A stretch of 64,000 bases of DNA from Gp13-AA77 sp035946575 (GTDB lineage Bacteria > Acidobacteriota > Terriglobia > UBA7540): the NCBI GenBank assembly GCA_035946575.1, contig DASYZG010000080.1, positions 74,734 to 138,733 on the forward strand. Reading direction: 5' to 3'. The position numbers were made by a program, and so were the translations under genes. The notes below the pieces were generated by a model. It saw only the letters and a program-made list of their open reading frames with translations, was not told the origin of the DNA and did not search any database. Each line of letters opens with the position of its first letter. Position 1 is the stretch's first letter. Below, piece by piece: positions 25,630-33,429 of the stretch.

Positions 25630-26390
25630 CTATGTCTGCTCTCGATTTGGATTGCTGCCGGAGGGCAAGAATATACCACGAAGCGAATCGGTGCGGCCTC
25701 CGGGCGCTGTCGCGCAAACCGGATCGCCAGAACAAACAAGCCACGGCCAGGAAACGTGCCCAACCGTGGCTTCGGGTTTGAGCGACCTCAGCGGAAGTCA
25801 GCGCCGGCCTCGTGCGTCGGACGCTCGTGGGTTTTCGAGAGCTGCTATTCGGCTGGGCATCAGAAGTCTGACGCGTGGTCGCCCGCTACCGGGACTTTGC
25901 TCATTTTTGGTGACGCCTTGGGATTTCCACACGCTCTGCTTGTATGCAGCCCCACGTTGGGAAACCGCCCATTTCAGACCACGTTTGGCCGTCGATCCGG
26001 CAAAGTTGGTTCAGGGCGAGAGCCTTGTGATCGTCGATTGTGGACCGGCCTGTGCAATGCCCTTGGCTCCAAAGGAGTTGTTAGATCAATCAATCGGGTC
26101 TATTACTGATGAGGAATAGGTCAAAACTCCGATGCAAGACCATCCAAGCCAGCTACCGGCTGCTCGGCGTTTGGCACCAGACCTGCTCTGGCTTAGGGCG
26201 GTCACGACAGAGCTCGATCAAGCCGTGACTTCAGAACGGCGCGATGTCTGTGGTTTCCCGGTTCTCCTTTTTAACCACAGACCCGCCGTTCTAGAGGGAC
26301 CAGTGTCCTTAAGGGTGCTGTATGTTCCGGTCACCTGTCATCTCTTGTGACCGGAATGTCTGAGGACGCGGACGCTGCGGGAAGGGATAT
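25630..26390. other. 761-base spacer with one strong hairpin
   Basis: No gene is supported. The open frame ending at 26119 (tail VIVDCGPACAMPLAPKELLD) lacks a start and its composition upstream is poor. The hairpin at 26233-26292 is the only clear structure. Sequence from 25640 to 26100 is slightly lower in GC than the flanking genes. Confidence 0.5.
26233..26292. repeat. Two-part hairpin AGAACGGC / GTCTGTGGTT
   Basis: AGAACGGC (26233-26240) pairs with GCCGTTCT (26285-26292), and GTCTGTGGTT (26246-26255) pairs with AACCACAGAC (26273-26282). Both stems are perfect, with 5-base and 2-base internal loops and a 17-base apical loop. There is no U-tract. It lies about 100 bases upstream of the gene at 26391, which suggests a leader structure or a repeat. 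Confidence 0.65.
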
Positions 26391-26828
26391 ATGATCGTCT
26401 CGGCTTTCATTTTGGCTTTCTCAGTGGCGTTGCTCCTGTTCTATTTACAGGCGACGTGCGAGAGGATCCTGGCTCGCGAGTTTGCTTACGCGCTGCCCGA
26501 CCCGATCGTGGAGGCGAACTCACTGCAGTTTCCCGCCATCCGCAAGGCCCTCGAAGAACCAAACGGAGCGCCCGACCTCGCGCAGTTGCGCGCCGCCTTG
26601 GAATCCGATTGCGTCGCCTTGACCTATCTGCTGAAGAACGCAGCCAACAAGAGCGGCCGTTTGTCGGCAGCCGAGCGCATGCTCACGGTTTACTTCCGCG
26701 CGCTCTCCTCCCTGAGCAACGTCGGCAAGGGGACTGTGCTGCTGAAGATGACCGATGTGCTCCAGTACTTCACCAACGTCCTCGGCGAGCGTGTCCGCGG
26801 AGCGCGATTCGGCAGCGCCACCTGCTAA
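26391..26828 (+). CDS. Membrane-anchored helical protein, function unknown
   Basis: The 145-residue protein starts with one hydrophobic segment (residues 2-22, IVSAFILAFSVALLLFYLQA). A cytoplasmic or periplasmic helical domain follows: LAREFAYALPDP, LRAALESDCVALTYLLKNAA, then RLSAAERMLTVYFRALSSLS and VLLKMTDVLQYFTNVLGERV. No enzyme motif is visible. A GAAGGG site lies 5 bases before the ATG. The next gene, an atypical receiver protein, follows after 105 bases in the same direction, so cotranscription is possible. I recognise no family beyond a resemblance to small conserved acidobacterial proteins. Confidence 0.65.
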   Translation: MIVSAFILAFSVALLLFYLQATCERILAREFAYALPDPIVEANSLQFPAIRKALEEPNGAPDLAQLRAALESDCVALTYLLKNAANKSGRLSAAERMLTVYFRALSSLSNVGKGTVLLKMTDVLQYFTNVLGERVRGARFGSATC

Positions 26829-26933
26829 ACGTAATTTGGCAGTGAAATTCACGGCCTTACGGAGCCTTGTAAGATACCCCGTCCGGCCAAGTCTTGAACC
26901 CCCAGATTCCGGCCGATACAGCGGGAGGTAACG

Positions 26934-27377
26934 ATGAAGGCGGCACGCTCCGTACTACTGGTTCACGACGAACCTGACGCCTTTCGCGGTTTGGAAGAGG
27001 TCTTACACGGGCAGGACCTCCACACGCGCCGCGCGCGTCAATGCGCCGAAGCCCGAACGACTTTGAAAGAATCCGGTCCGGTCGATCTGGTCCTGACGGA
27101 CGTCGCGTTGCCTGATGGCGACTGGAAGCACATCATCGGCATGGTGCGCGAGCTGGCGGACGGCACACCCGTGATCGTCATGTCGCGGGTCGCCAGTATG
27201 AAGCTCTACCTCGATACCCAGGACGCCGGAGCCGCGGACTTCATCGTGCCGCCCATGGCGCCGCGCGATCTGGCTTACACTCTCACGACCGCGATGCACA
27301 AGAAATCCGCTCCCCGAGTCTCGAGCCCAACAACCTCCACCCGGCGCGAAACGCCGAACCAGCCGCTGGCGCATTGA
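26934..27377 (+). CDS. Stand-alone response-regulator receiver domain, atypical
   Basis: The 147-residue cytoplasmic protein is a single REC domain with no output domain. The acidic pocket is HDE at residues 11-13, and the phospho-accepting aspartate is D56 in VLTDVALP. The switch residue is S85 in VIVMSR. At the position of the invariant lysine the sequence is DFIVPPM, so the lysine is replaced by proline (about residue 107). Without it, normal phosphorylation-driven switching is doubtful, and the protein may work as a pseudo-receiver or by protein binding. A GGGAGGTAACG site precedes the start. No kinase is adjacent; the nearest histidine kinase is convergent. Confidence 0.82.
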   Translation: MKAARSVLLVHDEPDAFRGLEEVLHGQDLHTRRARQCAEARTTLKESGPVDLVLTDVALPDGDWKHIIGMVRELADGTPVIVMSRVASMKLYLDTQDAGAADFIVPPMAPRDLAYTLTTAMHKKSAPRVSSPTTSTRRETPNQPLAH

Positions 27378-27809
27378 GGCGCGATCCCCTCTCCAGGCGC
27401 TGCAGCTCTCGATAATCTCAGGCGGTTTCCAAACTCTCTGTTCCTGATTCGCCGGCCCGGCGTCAGTCCGCGGGTTCCTTCGGCCATTGAGACCTTGGAG
27501 ATCACCGGCTTGCCAGCGGGCCACCCCGGCCAGCACGCCACCCTCCCAGACCATGAGGAGCGACGCGCTTGGCGTGGGTGGTCCGCTGGCCACCGGTCAT
27601 CGAATGGCGAATGTCCAATTCAATCTGGGCGTCGGAGCGAACGGGCGTGTCGCACGATTGTCAAAGTTTTGTCAAATTAGTTTACCGGCGAGGGGTGTGC
27701 GGTAACGGGGGTCGTCTGTTTTTCAGTTTTTCAGCAGGCCAGTCTGTCAGTGTGGCTCAACCACTCAATCGCCCGATGACCCGATCATCCGGTAGCCCGA
27801 TGCTCAGCT
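27378..27809. other. 432-base spacer between convergent genes
   Basis: No gene found. The only pattern is a run of short periodic words at 27761-27802 (CACTCAATCGCCCGATGACC, then CGATCATCCGGTAGCCCGAT), in the style of the word repeats near 40618 and 46802. A TTTTTCAGTTTTTCAG run at about 27719-27734 has a T-rich character but no stem. Confidence 0.5.
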
Positions 27810-29663
27810 TCAAGACGCCGCCGCTGGCCCGGCGACAGTGACGCTGGACGCGGAGGGCAATGAGATGCACAGCACAGTTCCTTCCGCGCCCGTGGACTCG
27901 ACGCCGATGTGGCCGCCATGGTCCTGGACAATCTTCTGAACTACCGCGAGCCCCAGACCGATTCCGTTGTCCTTGCCGGCGGTCACAAAAGGCTGGAAAA
28001 TGCGATCACGAATCTCCTCAGGTATGCCGGCGCCGTTGTCGGCGACGCGAATCTCTATGCCTTCGTCCGTCTTCTGTGTGCTGACCTCGATACGTCCGGT
28101 GTTCGCTGGGACGGCCTCACACGCGTTGAGCACCAGATTGTGGAATACGCGTTCCAGGCTGCCGGAGTCGAACCAGCCCTCGGTGCTGCCCTGAAACGAG
28201 GTCGTGACCTGGATGCCCTCGAATTCCACCCGGGCCTTTACCGCGTGTACCGCGCGCTCGATGATTGCGGCAACATTAGTAACCGCAGGCCGGTAAACCG
28301 TCTTGGAGCGAGAAAACTCCAGCAGGGCCTGAATCTGGTCCGTCATCTGGTTCACCGCGCTGCGGATCTCCTGGTAGTACTCCACGCGATGACTCTCGCG
28401 CAGGGAGCCCTCCGAGAGAAACTCGGCGTAGGCGAGAATCGTCGTGAGCGAGTGCCGAAGGTCATGCGAAATGGTGCTGGCCATCCGTCCGATAGTGGCC
28501 AGCCGCTCGGCCTGCAGTAGCTCATGCTGCGCGCTCTGCAGGGTGTGGCGCATGCGGTCGAAGGACTTCGTGAGAGCCGAGACCTCATCGTTGCCCCGGG
28601 CCTCCAAGGGATATTCAAAATCGCCGCGCTCGAGCGCCTGGACGCCGCCCACCAGATTGGCCAGCGGACGCGTGAAGGTATCGGAGATCAAGAAGACGAG
28701 CAGGCTGCCGGCGAGAATCGCCGTGAGCCCAAGGACAAGAAGCCAACGGTTCAGGCTCTGGAGGAATGCCGTCGCCTGATCGTATGACTTCAGGACGATC
28801 AATTCGACGCCGGGCGATCCGCCGGGAGGGAGACTGGTCGTGGTCATCAGGAAGCGCTCGCCTCCGAGTTCGATGTCGGCAGGGGGATCTCCGGCGCCCG
28901 CCGCCTGCCCGGACACCTGCCGCGCCAAAGCTTCGCGTTGCGCGGGCTTGAGCGTACTCACAACAATTCTGGATCCGTAGCGAAAGGCGACCTGGCTGGA
29001 CGCCACGCGGCTGATATCCGCCGCTACCTGGTCGCTGACCTCGTACCCCACCACGACCAAACCCAGTTGCGCGCCGCTGGCGGGATCGCCGAAGTAGATC
29101 GGCCACATCGAAACCTGCAGCAGGTGCCCGCCGCCCAGCCACCAGTCGCGCGTGTTGCCGTTCCCGAGCGAATGCTCCAACGGGCCTTGGGCTTCAGCTT
29201 CCGTCAGGCCAGGGGCCGCGCTTTCCACCGCCATCACCCTGCCGCCGCTGTCCGCGAGCAGGAGCACGTCGGCAGCGACCTTGTTGAACCAGAGCCTCGA
29301 TTCGTTCTCGATGGTGCGCTTGTCGTGGGAGCTCATAAGCGCGGCGAGCGACGGCTGAGTGGCCGCCAGTTGCGCCGATTGCTCCAGCGTGTTCTCGCGC
29401 AGGCGCTGGATATGCTGGAAGGTGACCACCGAGTTCTGCAACGCCTCGCGGATCTGCTCGCGTGCCTGCAACTCCACGCGATGCCGTACCACGAGCAGCG
29501 TGGAGCAAGTCAGCGACGCCGAAACCAGCAGCAGCGACAGCAGGAACTTGGTGCGCAGTCGACCGCGCCGCGTGATGTCCAGGTACCAGGGCCGGGATGA
29601 GGTCTCGAAATCCATTTGCGGACCAAGGACGCGGGACTGACCCGCATCGCGCGCGGATCTCAA
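27810..29663 (-). CDS. Membrane sensor histidine kinase
   Basis: A 617-residue kinase with a first membrane segment near residues 41-62, a periplasmic sensor region of about 230 residues, a second segment near 300-320 (WLLVLGLTAILAGSLLVFL) and a HAMP domain near 325-375. The dimerisation domain has the phosphorylated histidine in STISHDLRHSLTTILAYAEF. The ATPase domain has NLVLNACEAVPANTG (N box), VADNGAGIPEEI (G1) and KDNGIGLGLAVVQKIVQDHG (G2). The start overlaps the response-regulator stop as TTGA at 29660-29663, with a GGTGGGAG site, indicating translational coupling. An ATG at 29615 is a shorter alternative. The signal is unknown. Confidence 0.92.
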   Translation of the reverse strand: MRSARDAGQSRVLGPQMDFETSSRPWYLDITRRGRLRTKFLLSLLLVSASLTCSTLLVVRHRVELQAREQIREALQNSVVTFQHIQRLRENTLEQSAQLAATQPSLAALMSSHDKRTIENESRLWFNKVAADVLLLADSGGRVMAVESAAPGLTEAEAQGPLEHSLGNGNTRDWWLGGGHLLQVSMWPIYFGDPASGAQLGLVVVGYEVSDQVAADISRVASSQVAFRYGSRIVVSTLKPAQREALARQVSGQAAGAGDPPADIELGGERFLMTTTSLPPGGSPGVELIVLKSYDQATAFLQSLNRWLLVLGLTAILAGSLLVFLISDTFTRPLANLVGGVQALERGDFEYPLEARGNDEVSALTKSFDRMRHTLQSAQHELLQAERLATIGRMASTISHDLRHSLTTILAYAEFLSEGSLRESHRVEYYQEIRSAVNQMTDQIQALLEFSRSKTVYRPAVTNVAAIIERAVHAVKARVEFEGIQVTTSFQGSTEGWFDSGSLERVFHNLVLNACEAVPANTGRIEVSTQKTDEGIEIRVADNGAGIPEEIRDRIFQPFVTAGKDNGIGLGLAVVQKIVQDHGGHIGVESTGAEGTVLCISLPSASSVTVAGPAAAS

Positions 29664-30361
29664 GCTCCCACCTGTGCCTTCAGGAAGGGAACGAATTTGT
29701 ATCCGGCCCCGTGAACCGTGCGGAAGTGCACAGGATTGACCGGGTCTTTTTCCAGCTTCTGGCGCAGCCGCAGAATGTGGTTATCCACAGTGCGCGTGGA
29801 CGGATAACACTCGTAGCCCCAGACCTGGTTGAGGAGCTCATCGCGGGAGATCACGCGCTCGGGATTCTCGGTGAAATATTTCAGGGTATTAAACTCGTGC
29901 GGCGTCAGGGTCACGATCTTGTTTTCGCGCGTGACTTCCATCTTGGCGAAATCAACCAGAATGTCGGCAAAGCTATAGCACTCCGCTGGCAAGGTGCGCT
30001 CCGCCCGGCGCGTCACGGCGCGCACGCGCGCCAGCAATTCCTTGGGACTGAAGGGCTTCGTGACGTAGTCGTCCGCGCCCAACTCCAGCAGCAGGACCTT
30101 GTCAATTTCTTCCGAAATCGCGCTGAGGATGATGACCGGCTGTGAGGGCGCCTCCTTCTTGATATGACCGATGACCTCGCGTCCCGACATTTTGGGCAGC
30201 TTGAGATCGAGAATCACGACGGCTGGCTTCACGGTGCGAAACGCTTCCAGGCCGGCCGCTCCGTCGGCTGCGGTTTCGAGAGTATAACCCTCCGACTCAA
30301 ACAGTAGCCGGAGCGTCTTGTGAATCCGCTTGTCGTCTTCGATAACCAGCACTTTCTGCAT
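29660..30361 (-). CDS. OmpR/PhoB-family response regulator
   Basis: Counting from the ATG at 30361 the protein has 233 residues. The receiver domain has acidic residues in IEDD (7-10), the phosphorylated D52 in LDLKLPKM, and the conserved lysine in YVTKPF. The DNA-binding winged helix contains ITVTLTPHEFNTLKYFTENP-like sequence, the recognition helix TRTVDNHILRLRQKLEKD and the wing VHGAGYKF. It should control genes in response to the histidine kinase encoded downstream, with which it overlaps. AGAGGT lies about 8 bases before the start. The divergent porin-cupredoxin operon starting at 30904 is a natural candidate target. Confidence 0.93.
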   Translation of the reverse strand: MQKVLVIEDDKRIHKTLRLLFESEGYTLETAADGAAGLEAFRTVKPAVVILDLKLPKMSGREVIGHIKKEAPSQPVIILSAISEEIDKVLLLELGADDYVTKPFSPKELLARVRAVTRRAERTLPAECYSFADILVDFAKMEVTRENKIVTLTPHEFNTLKYFTENPERVISRDELLNQVWGYECYPSTRTVDNHILRLRQKLEKDPVNPVHFRTVHGAGYKFVPFLKAQVGA

Positions 30362-30903
30362 AGCGACCTCTGTTCCGCGTAGTGCCTCACGCCAATCGGG
30401 CAGCGGCCCCCAAAGTATACTCCCGGGCGCAGGAAACTTACTGCGCTCCGCGTGCGGGGCGGTCCGCCGGCGCCGCGGCCGGCATACTAGTTGAATCGGG
30501 GCAAGTCCGAACAAGGCGAGGTAAAATCGCCTCTAAATGAAGGCGACCCCCCTCCCGTTCCCTGGCTCTAAACCACGGTGGGACGCATGAGGACGTCAAC
30601 TAACGCCGGGCCTGACTTCCGAGCGTCCGCTTCGCAACATCGATCGTGCGCTGCTCCGGGATTTCATGTGTCAACGCGGCTTCTGCGAATTGTAAATTTA
30701 TTGTCACAAGGTGCGCCGGGCGCCTTCAGGGGATATCATGAATCCGCGCCAGCACGATCGCACTCCGGCGCCGCGCGGGCACAGTCAGGCCGGGCAAGGC
30801 GGTTCCGGGCGCGCATTTCGACAAGATCTGTCACCTCAATTGTCCGTAAGACCGGTCCCGCGGTGCAAGAGCAGAGGGGTCGACGCGGATTCAAGGGGGT
30901 CGT
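30362..30903. other. 542-base divergent control region
   Basis: It separates the response-regulator gene from the beta-barrel protein gene. I see no further gene. The low-GC patch around 30686-30712 (GAATTGTAAATTTATTGTCA) may be promoter sequence for the + strand operon, although I cannot fix -35 and -10 boxes with confidence. Confidence 0.45.
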
Positions 30904-32481
30904 ATGATTCTGCGGCGGTCTTATTCCTGTGCCGGAGGCCCGGCTGGCCTTCTGGTGCTGTTGCTGATAGCGCCTCCGGCTTTCGGCCAGACTTCGCAGC
31001 CCCCAAAGACGTCCGGGGCTGACCCGGCCGCCTCCGGTCTCGGCGAGTTGCAGGAGCAGATCCGGGCTTTGAGTTCCGACGTGCGCGCGATGAAGGCGGA
31101 AGTCGACGACGCGCGTGCCGAGACTGCCCAACTGCGGCTGGAGCTGCAGAACGCCAGCGCGCAATTGCAGACCCTCAAGGGTCAGCTGGCTCAGACCCAA
31201 GCCCAGCCCGCGGCGGCTTCGGCTGCAGAAGCTCCGGCAGCGGCCGCTTCCGTGGACAACCGGGTTTCGAAGGTCGAAGAGGACCAGCAGCTTCTGCATT
31301 CTGAAGTCAATACGCTGGCGCAAACCAAAATCGAGAGCGGATCCAAGTACCGCGTCAGGCTTTCAGGCGTGGCCCTCTTTACGGCTTTCAGCACCCGCGG
31401 CAATCTGAACAACTACGATTTGCCGACCAGCGCCGCGCCTCCGATCGCTGGTGAAACGAACTCAGTGTTGGGGGCTACCGTGAGGCAGTCTATTCTGGGA
31501 CTCGATGTTTATGGCCCGGACGTCTTCGGCGCCGCCACCCGTGCGGACATCCGCGCCGACTTCTTTGGCGGATTCCCGGGCTCGCCGGAGGGCGTGACCA
31601 CGGGAATCATGCGCTTGCGCACGGCCGGAGTGCATCTTGACTGGCAGGGCACCTCCCTGGTTGTGGGCCAATACGATCCCATCATCTCGCCGCTCTCCCC
31701 GACCTCGCTCGTTTCGACGGGCTACCCGGCCCTGTCCTCGGCAGGGAATCTTTGGGTGTGGACCCCGGAGGCCTATATCGAGCACCGATTCGCCTTGACT
31801 GATCGCTCGAAGTTGATCGTTGAGGGCGGTATCATGGATTCGCTGTCCGGGCAGCCGCCCACGACCTCACCCTACCGCGATGCGCAGCCCGGTGAGCAAT
31901 CGGGCCAGCCCGCATACGCAGGGCACGTGGCTTGGTCGAACGGCTCGCAAGGCGCACAAATCGGTTTCGGCGGCTACTACGCTCTGCAGAACTGGGGTTG
32001 GGGTCAGAAGGTGAATTCCTACGCCATGACCGCCGACGGGAACGCGCCGCTCGGCCACTGGTTCGCGCTAAGCGCCGAGTTCTACCATGGCCGGGCGCTC
32101 GGCGGGCTGGGCGCTGCTGACGGGCAGAGCGTAGCTGCCACGGGCTACATCGGCCAACCCGGCACGCTGGTTCGCGGTCTCAATTCTACGGGCGGATGGG
32201 CGCAGTTGAAGTTCATGGCGACGCCGCGGCTGGAATTCAACGGCGCCTTTGGTGAGGACTTCTCAGTTCCGCCGGGCTTGGGGTACGCGGCGAGGGTAAC
32301 GCCCTACGTTCCCGGATACGCGCCTCTGGGGAGGAACGAGAGCGCGTTCTTCAATACGATTTATCATCTGCGGTCGAACCTGTTGCTTTCGACTGAGTAC
32401 CGCCGCCTGCGAACGTCGGAGACGCAGCCCGGCGTTTTTTCGGGGAACGTCGTGAGCCTGGGCGCATCGGCGCTGTTCTAG
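30904..32481 (+). CDS. Outer-membrane beta-barrel (porin-like) protein with coiled-coil N-terminus
   Basis: The 525-residue protein has a signal peptide (hydrophobic GLLVLLLIAPPAFGQ, cleavage near 29). A periplasmic coiled coil of about 60 residues follows (LQEQIRALSSDVRAMKAEVD, AQLRLELQNASAQLQTLKGQ), then an Ala/Pro linker and a barrel of about 360 residues with alternating aromatic strands (ESGSKYRVRLSGVALFTAFS, VRQSILGLDVYGPDV, HLDWQGTSLVVGQYDPIISP, LRSNLLLSTEYRRL). The last strand ends SLGASALF with a C-terminal phenylalanine. It resembles DcaP-type trimeric porins by layout; the substrate is unknown. The next gene follows by 17 bases, so they are an operon. Confidence 0.82.
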   Translation: MILRRSYSCAGGPAGLLVLLLIAPPAFGQTSQPPKTSGADPAASGLGELQEQIRALSSDVRAMKAEVDDARAETAQLRLELQNASAQLQTLKGQLAQTQAQPAAASAAEAPAAAASVDNRVSKVEEDQQLLHSEVNTLAQTKIESGSKYRVRLSGVALFTAFSTRGNLNNYDLPTSAAPPIAGETNSVLGATVRQSILGLDVYGPDVFGAATRADIRADFFGGFPGSPEGVTTGIMRLRTAGVHLDWQGTSLVVGQYDPIISPLSPTSLVSTGYPALSSAGNLWVWTPEAYIEHRFALTDRSKLIVEGGIMDSLSGQPPTTSPYRDAQPGEQSGQPAYAGHVAWSNGSQGAQIGFGGYYALQNWGWGQKVNSYAMTADGNAPLGHWFALSAEFYHGRALGGLGAADGQSVAATGYIGQPGTLVRGLNSTGGWAQLKFMATPRLEFNGAFGEDFSVPPGLGYAARVTPYVPGYAPLGRNESAFFNTIYHLRSNLLLSTEYRRLRTSETQPGVFSGNVVSLGASALF

Positions 32482-32498
32482 GATTGGAGCGCAAGCAC

Positions 32499-33224
32499 AT
32501 GATCTCAATGGCTGCCCGACGCGCCGGGCCGGTCGCGGCAATTCTGCTGGTGATCGCCGGCGCGGCTTGGGCGCAGGGACTGACAGTTCGAGGCCGCGTC
32601 AGCCTGGTGAGCGCCCGCAGCGGCAAGCCAACGGCCGACAACTCGCAGGCCGTCGTCTGGCTGAATCCTCTCGACGATCCCCGGGTCTCGTGGAAGCCTG
32701 GCGACGCCGGCCCGTTCCGGCTGGTACAGAAGAATAAGCGGTTCATCCCTCATATCCTCGTTGTACCGGTGGGCGCCGTGGTTGAATTCCCCAATGACGA
32801 TCCTTTCTTTCACAACGTCTTCTCGCTCTTTAACGGCAAACGCTTTGATCTTGGCCTCTACGAGGCCGGTACGACCCGGACCGTCACCTTCAACAGCCCG
32901 GGAGTGAGCTATATTTTCTGCAACATTCATCCCGAGATGAGCGCCGTCGTGATGGCAACGCAGAGCCCATATTATGCTCTTTCGAATGCCGCTGGCAGTT
33001 TTACAATCACGAATATTCCTGCGGGCTGGTACCAATTGAACGTCTGGCACGAGCGCTGCCTGCCCGAGACCCTCAAGGCGGCGACGCGTGACGTGGTAGT
33101 TTCAAGCTCGGCGTCGACTCTGGGTGAAATCCGGCTGCCGGAGTCAGGCAATCTGCTGGCGAATCACAAAAATAAGTATGGCCAGCGCTACGAGCCAGTT
33201 CCGGCATCGACGCTTGGATACTGA
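32499..33224 (+). CDS. Exported cupredoxin-like copper protein with carboxypeptidase-regulatory-like fold
   Basis: The 241-residue protein carries a signal peptide (residues 1-26, VAAILLVIAGAAWAQ). Its cupredoxin domain shows a full set of type-1 copper ligand positions: His in FFHNVFSLF, Cys in FCNIHPEMS, His and Met in the same HPEM motif. The sequence VEFPNDDPFFHNVFS is characteristic of methylamine-utilisation/plastocyanin-like proteins. A beta-sandwich tail follows (AAGSFTITNIPAGWYQLNVW). It probably transfers electrons or handles copper in the periplasm. It begins 17 bases after the porin-like gene. The ATG at 32508 and a TTG at 32484 are alternative starts. Confidence 0.85.
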   Translation: MISMAARRAGPVAAILLVIAGAAWAQGLTVRGRVSLVSARSGKPTADNSQAVVWLNPLDDPRVSWKPGDAGPFRLVQKNKRFIPHILVVPVGAVVEFPNDDPFFHNVFSLFNGKRFDLGLYEAGTTRTVTFNSPGVSYIFCNIHPEMSAVVMATQSPYYALSNAAGSFTITNIPAGWYQLNVWHERCLPETLKAATRDVVVSSSASTLGEIRLPESGNLLANHKNKYGQRYEPVPASTLGY

Positions 33225-33429
33225 TCGAACCGCGGGCGGGCTTGCAAAGACAAAAGAGGAATGGGATCTTTGTCGTAGGTTCTGGCGCTCTCCGGCAGAA
33301 TTTAGGGGGTCCTAACGATCCGGCCCTCTGGCTATGGGCTGCAGACCGGCGTTTCGAAAAGGCCCGACTTTCGACTCTTGGATTTCGACTTCTTGTTTGG
33401 TTCCGGCTGCGCCCGGGTTAGGAGGAATT

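Noticed and set aside
23920..26109. A 729-codon open frame opposite the L,D-transpeptidase gene
   Set aside because: Antisense frame of a clear enzyme gene with no protein-like features or ribosome binding site.
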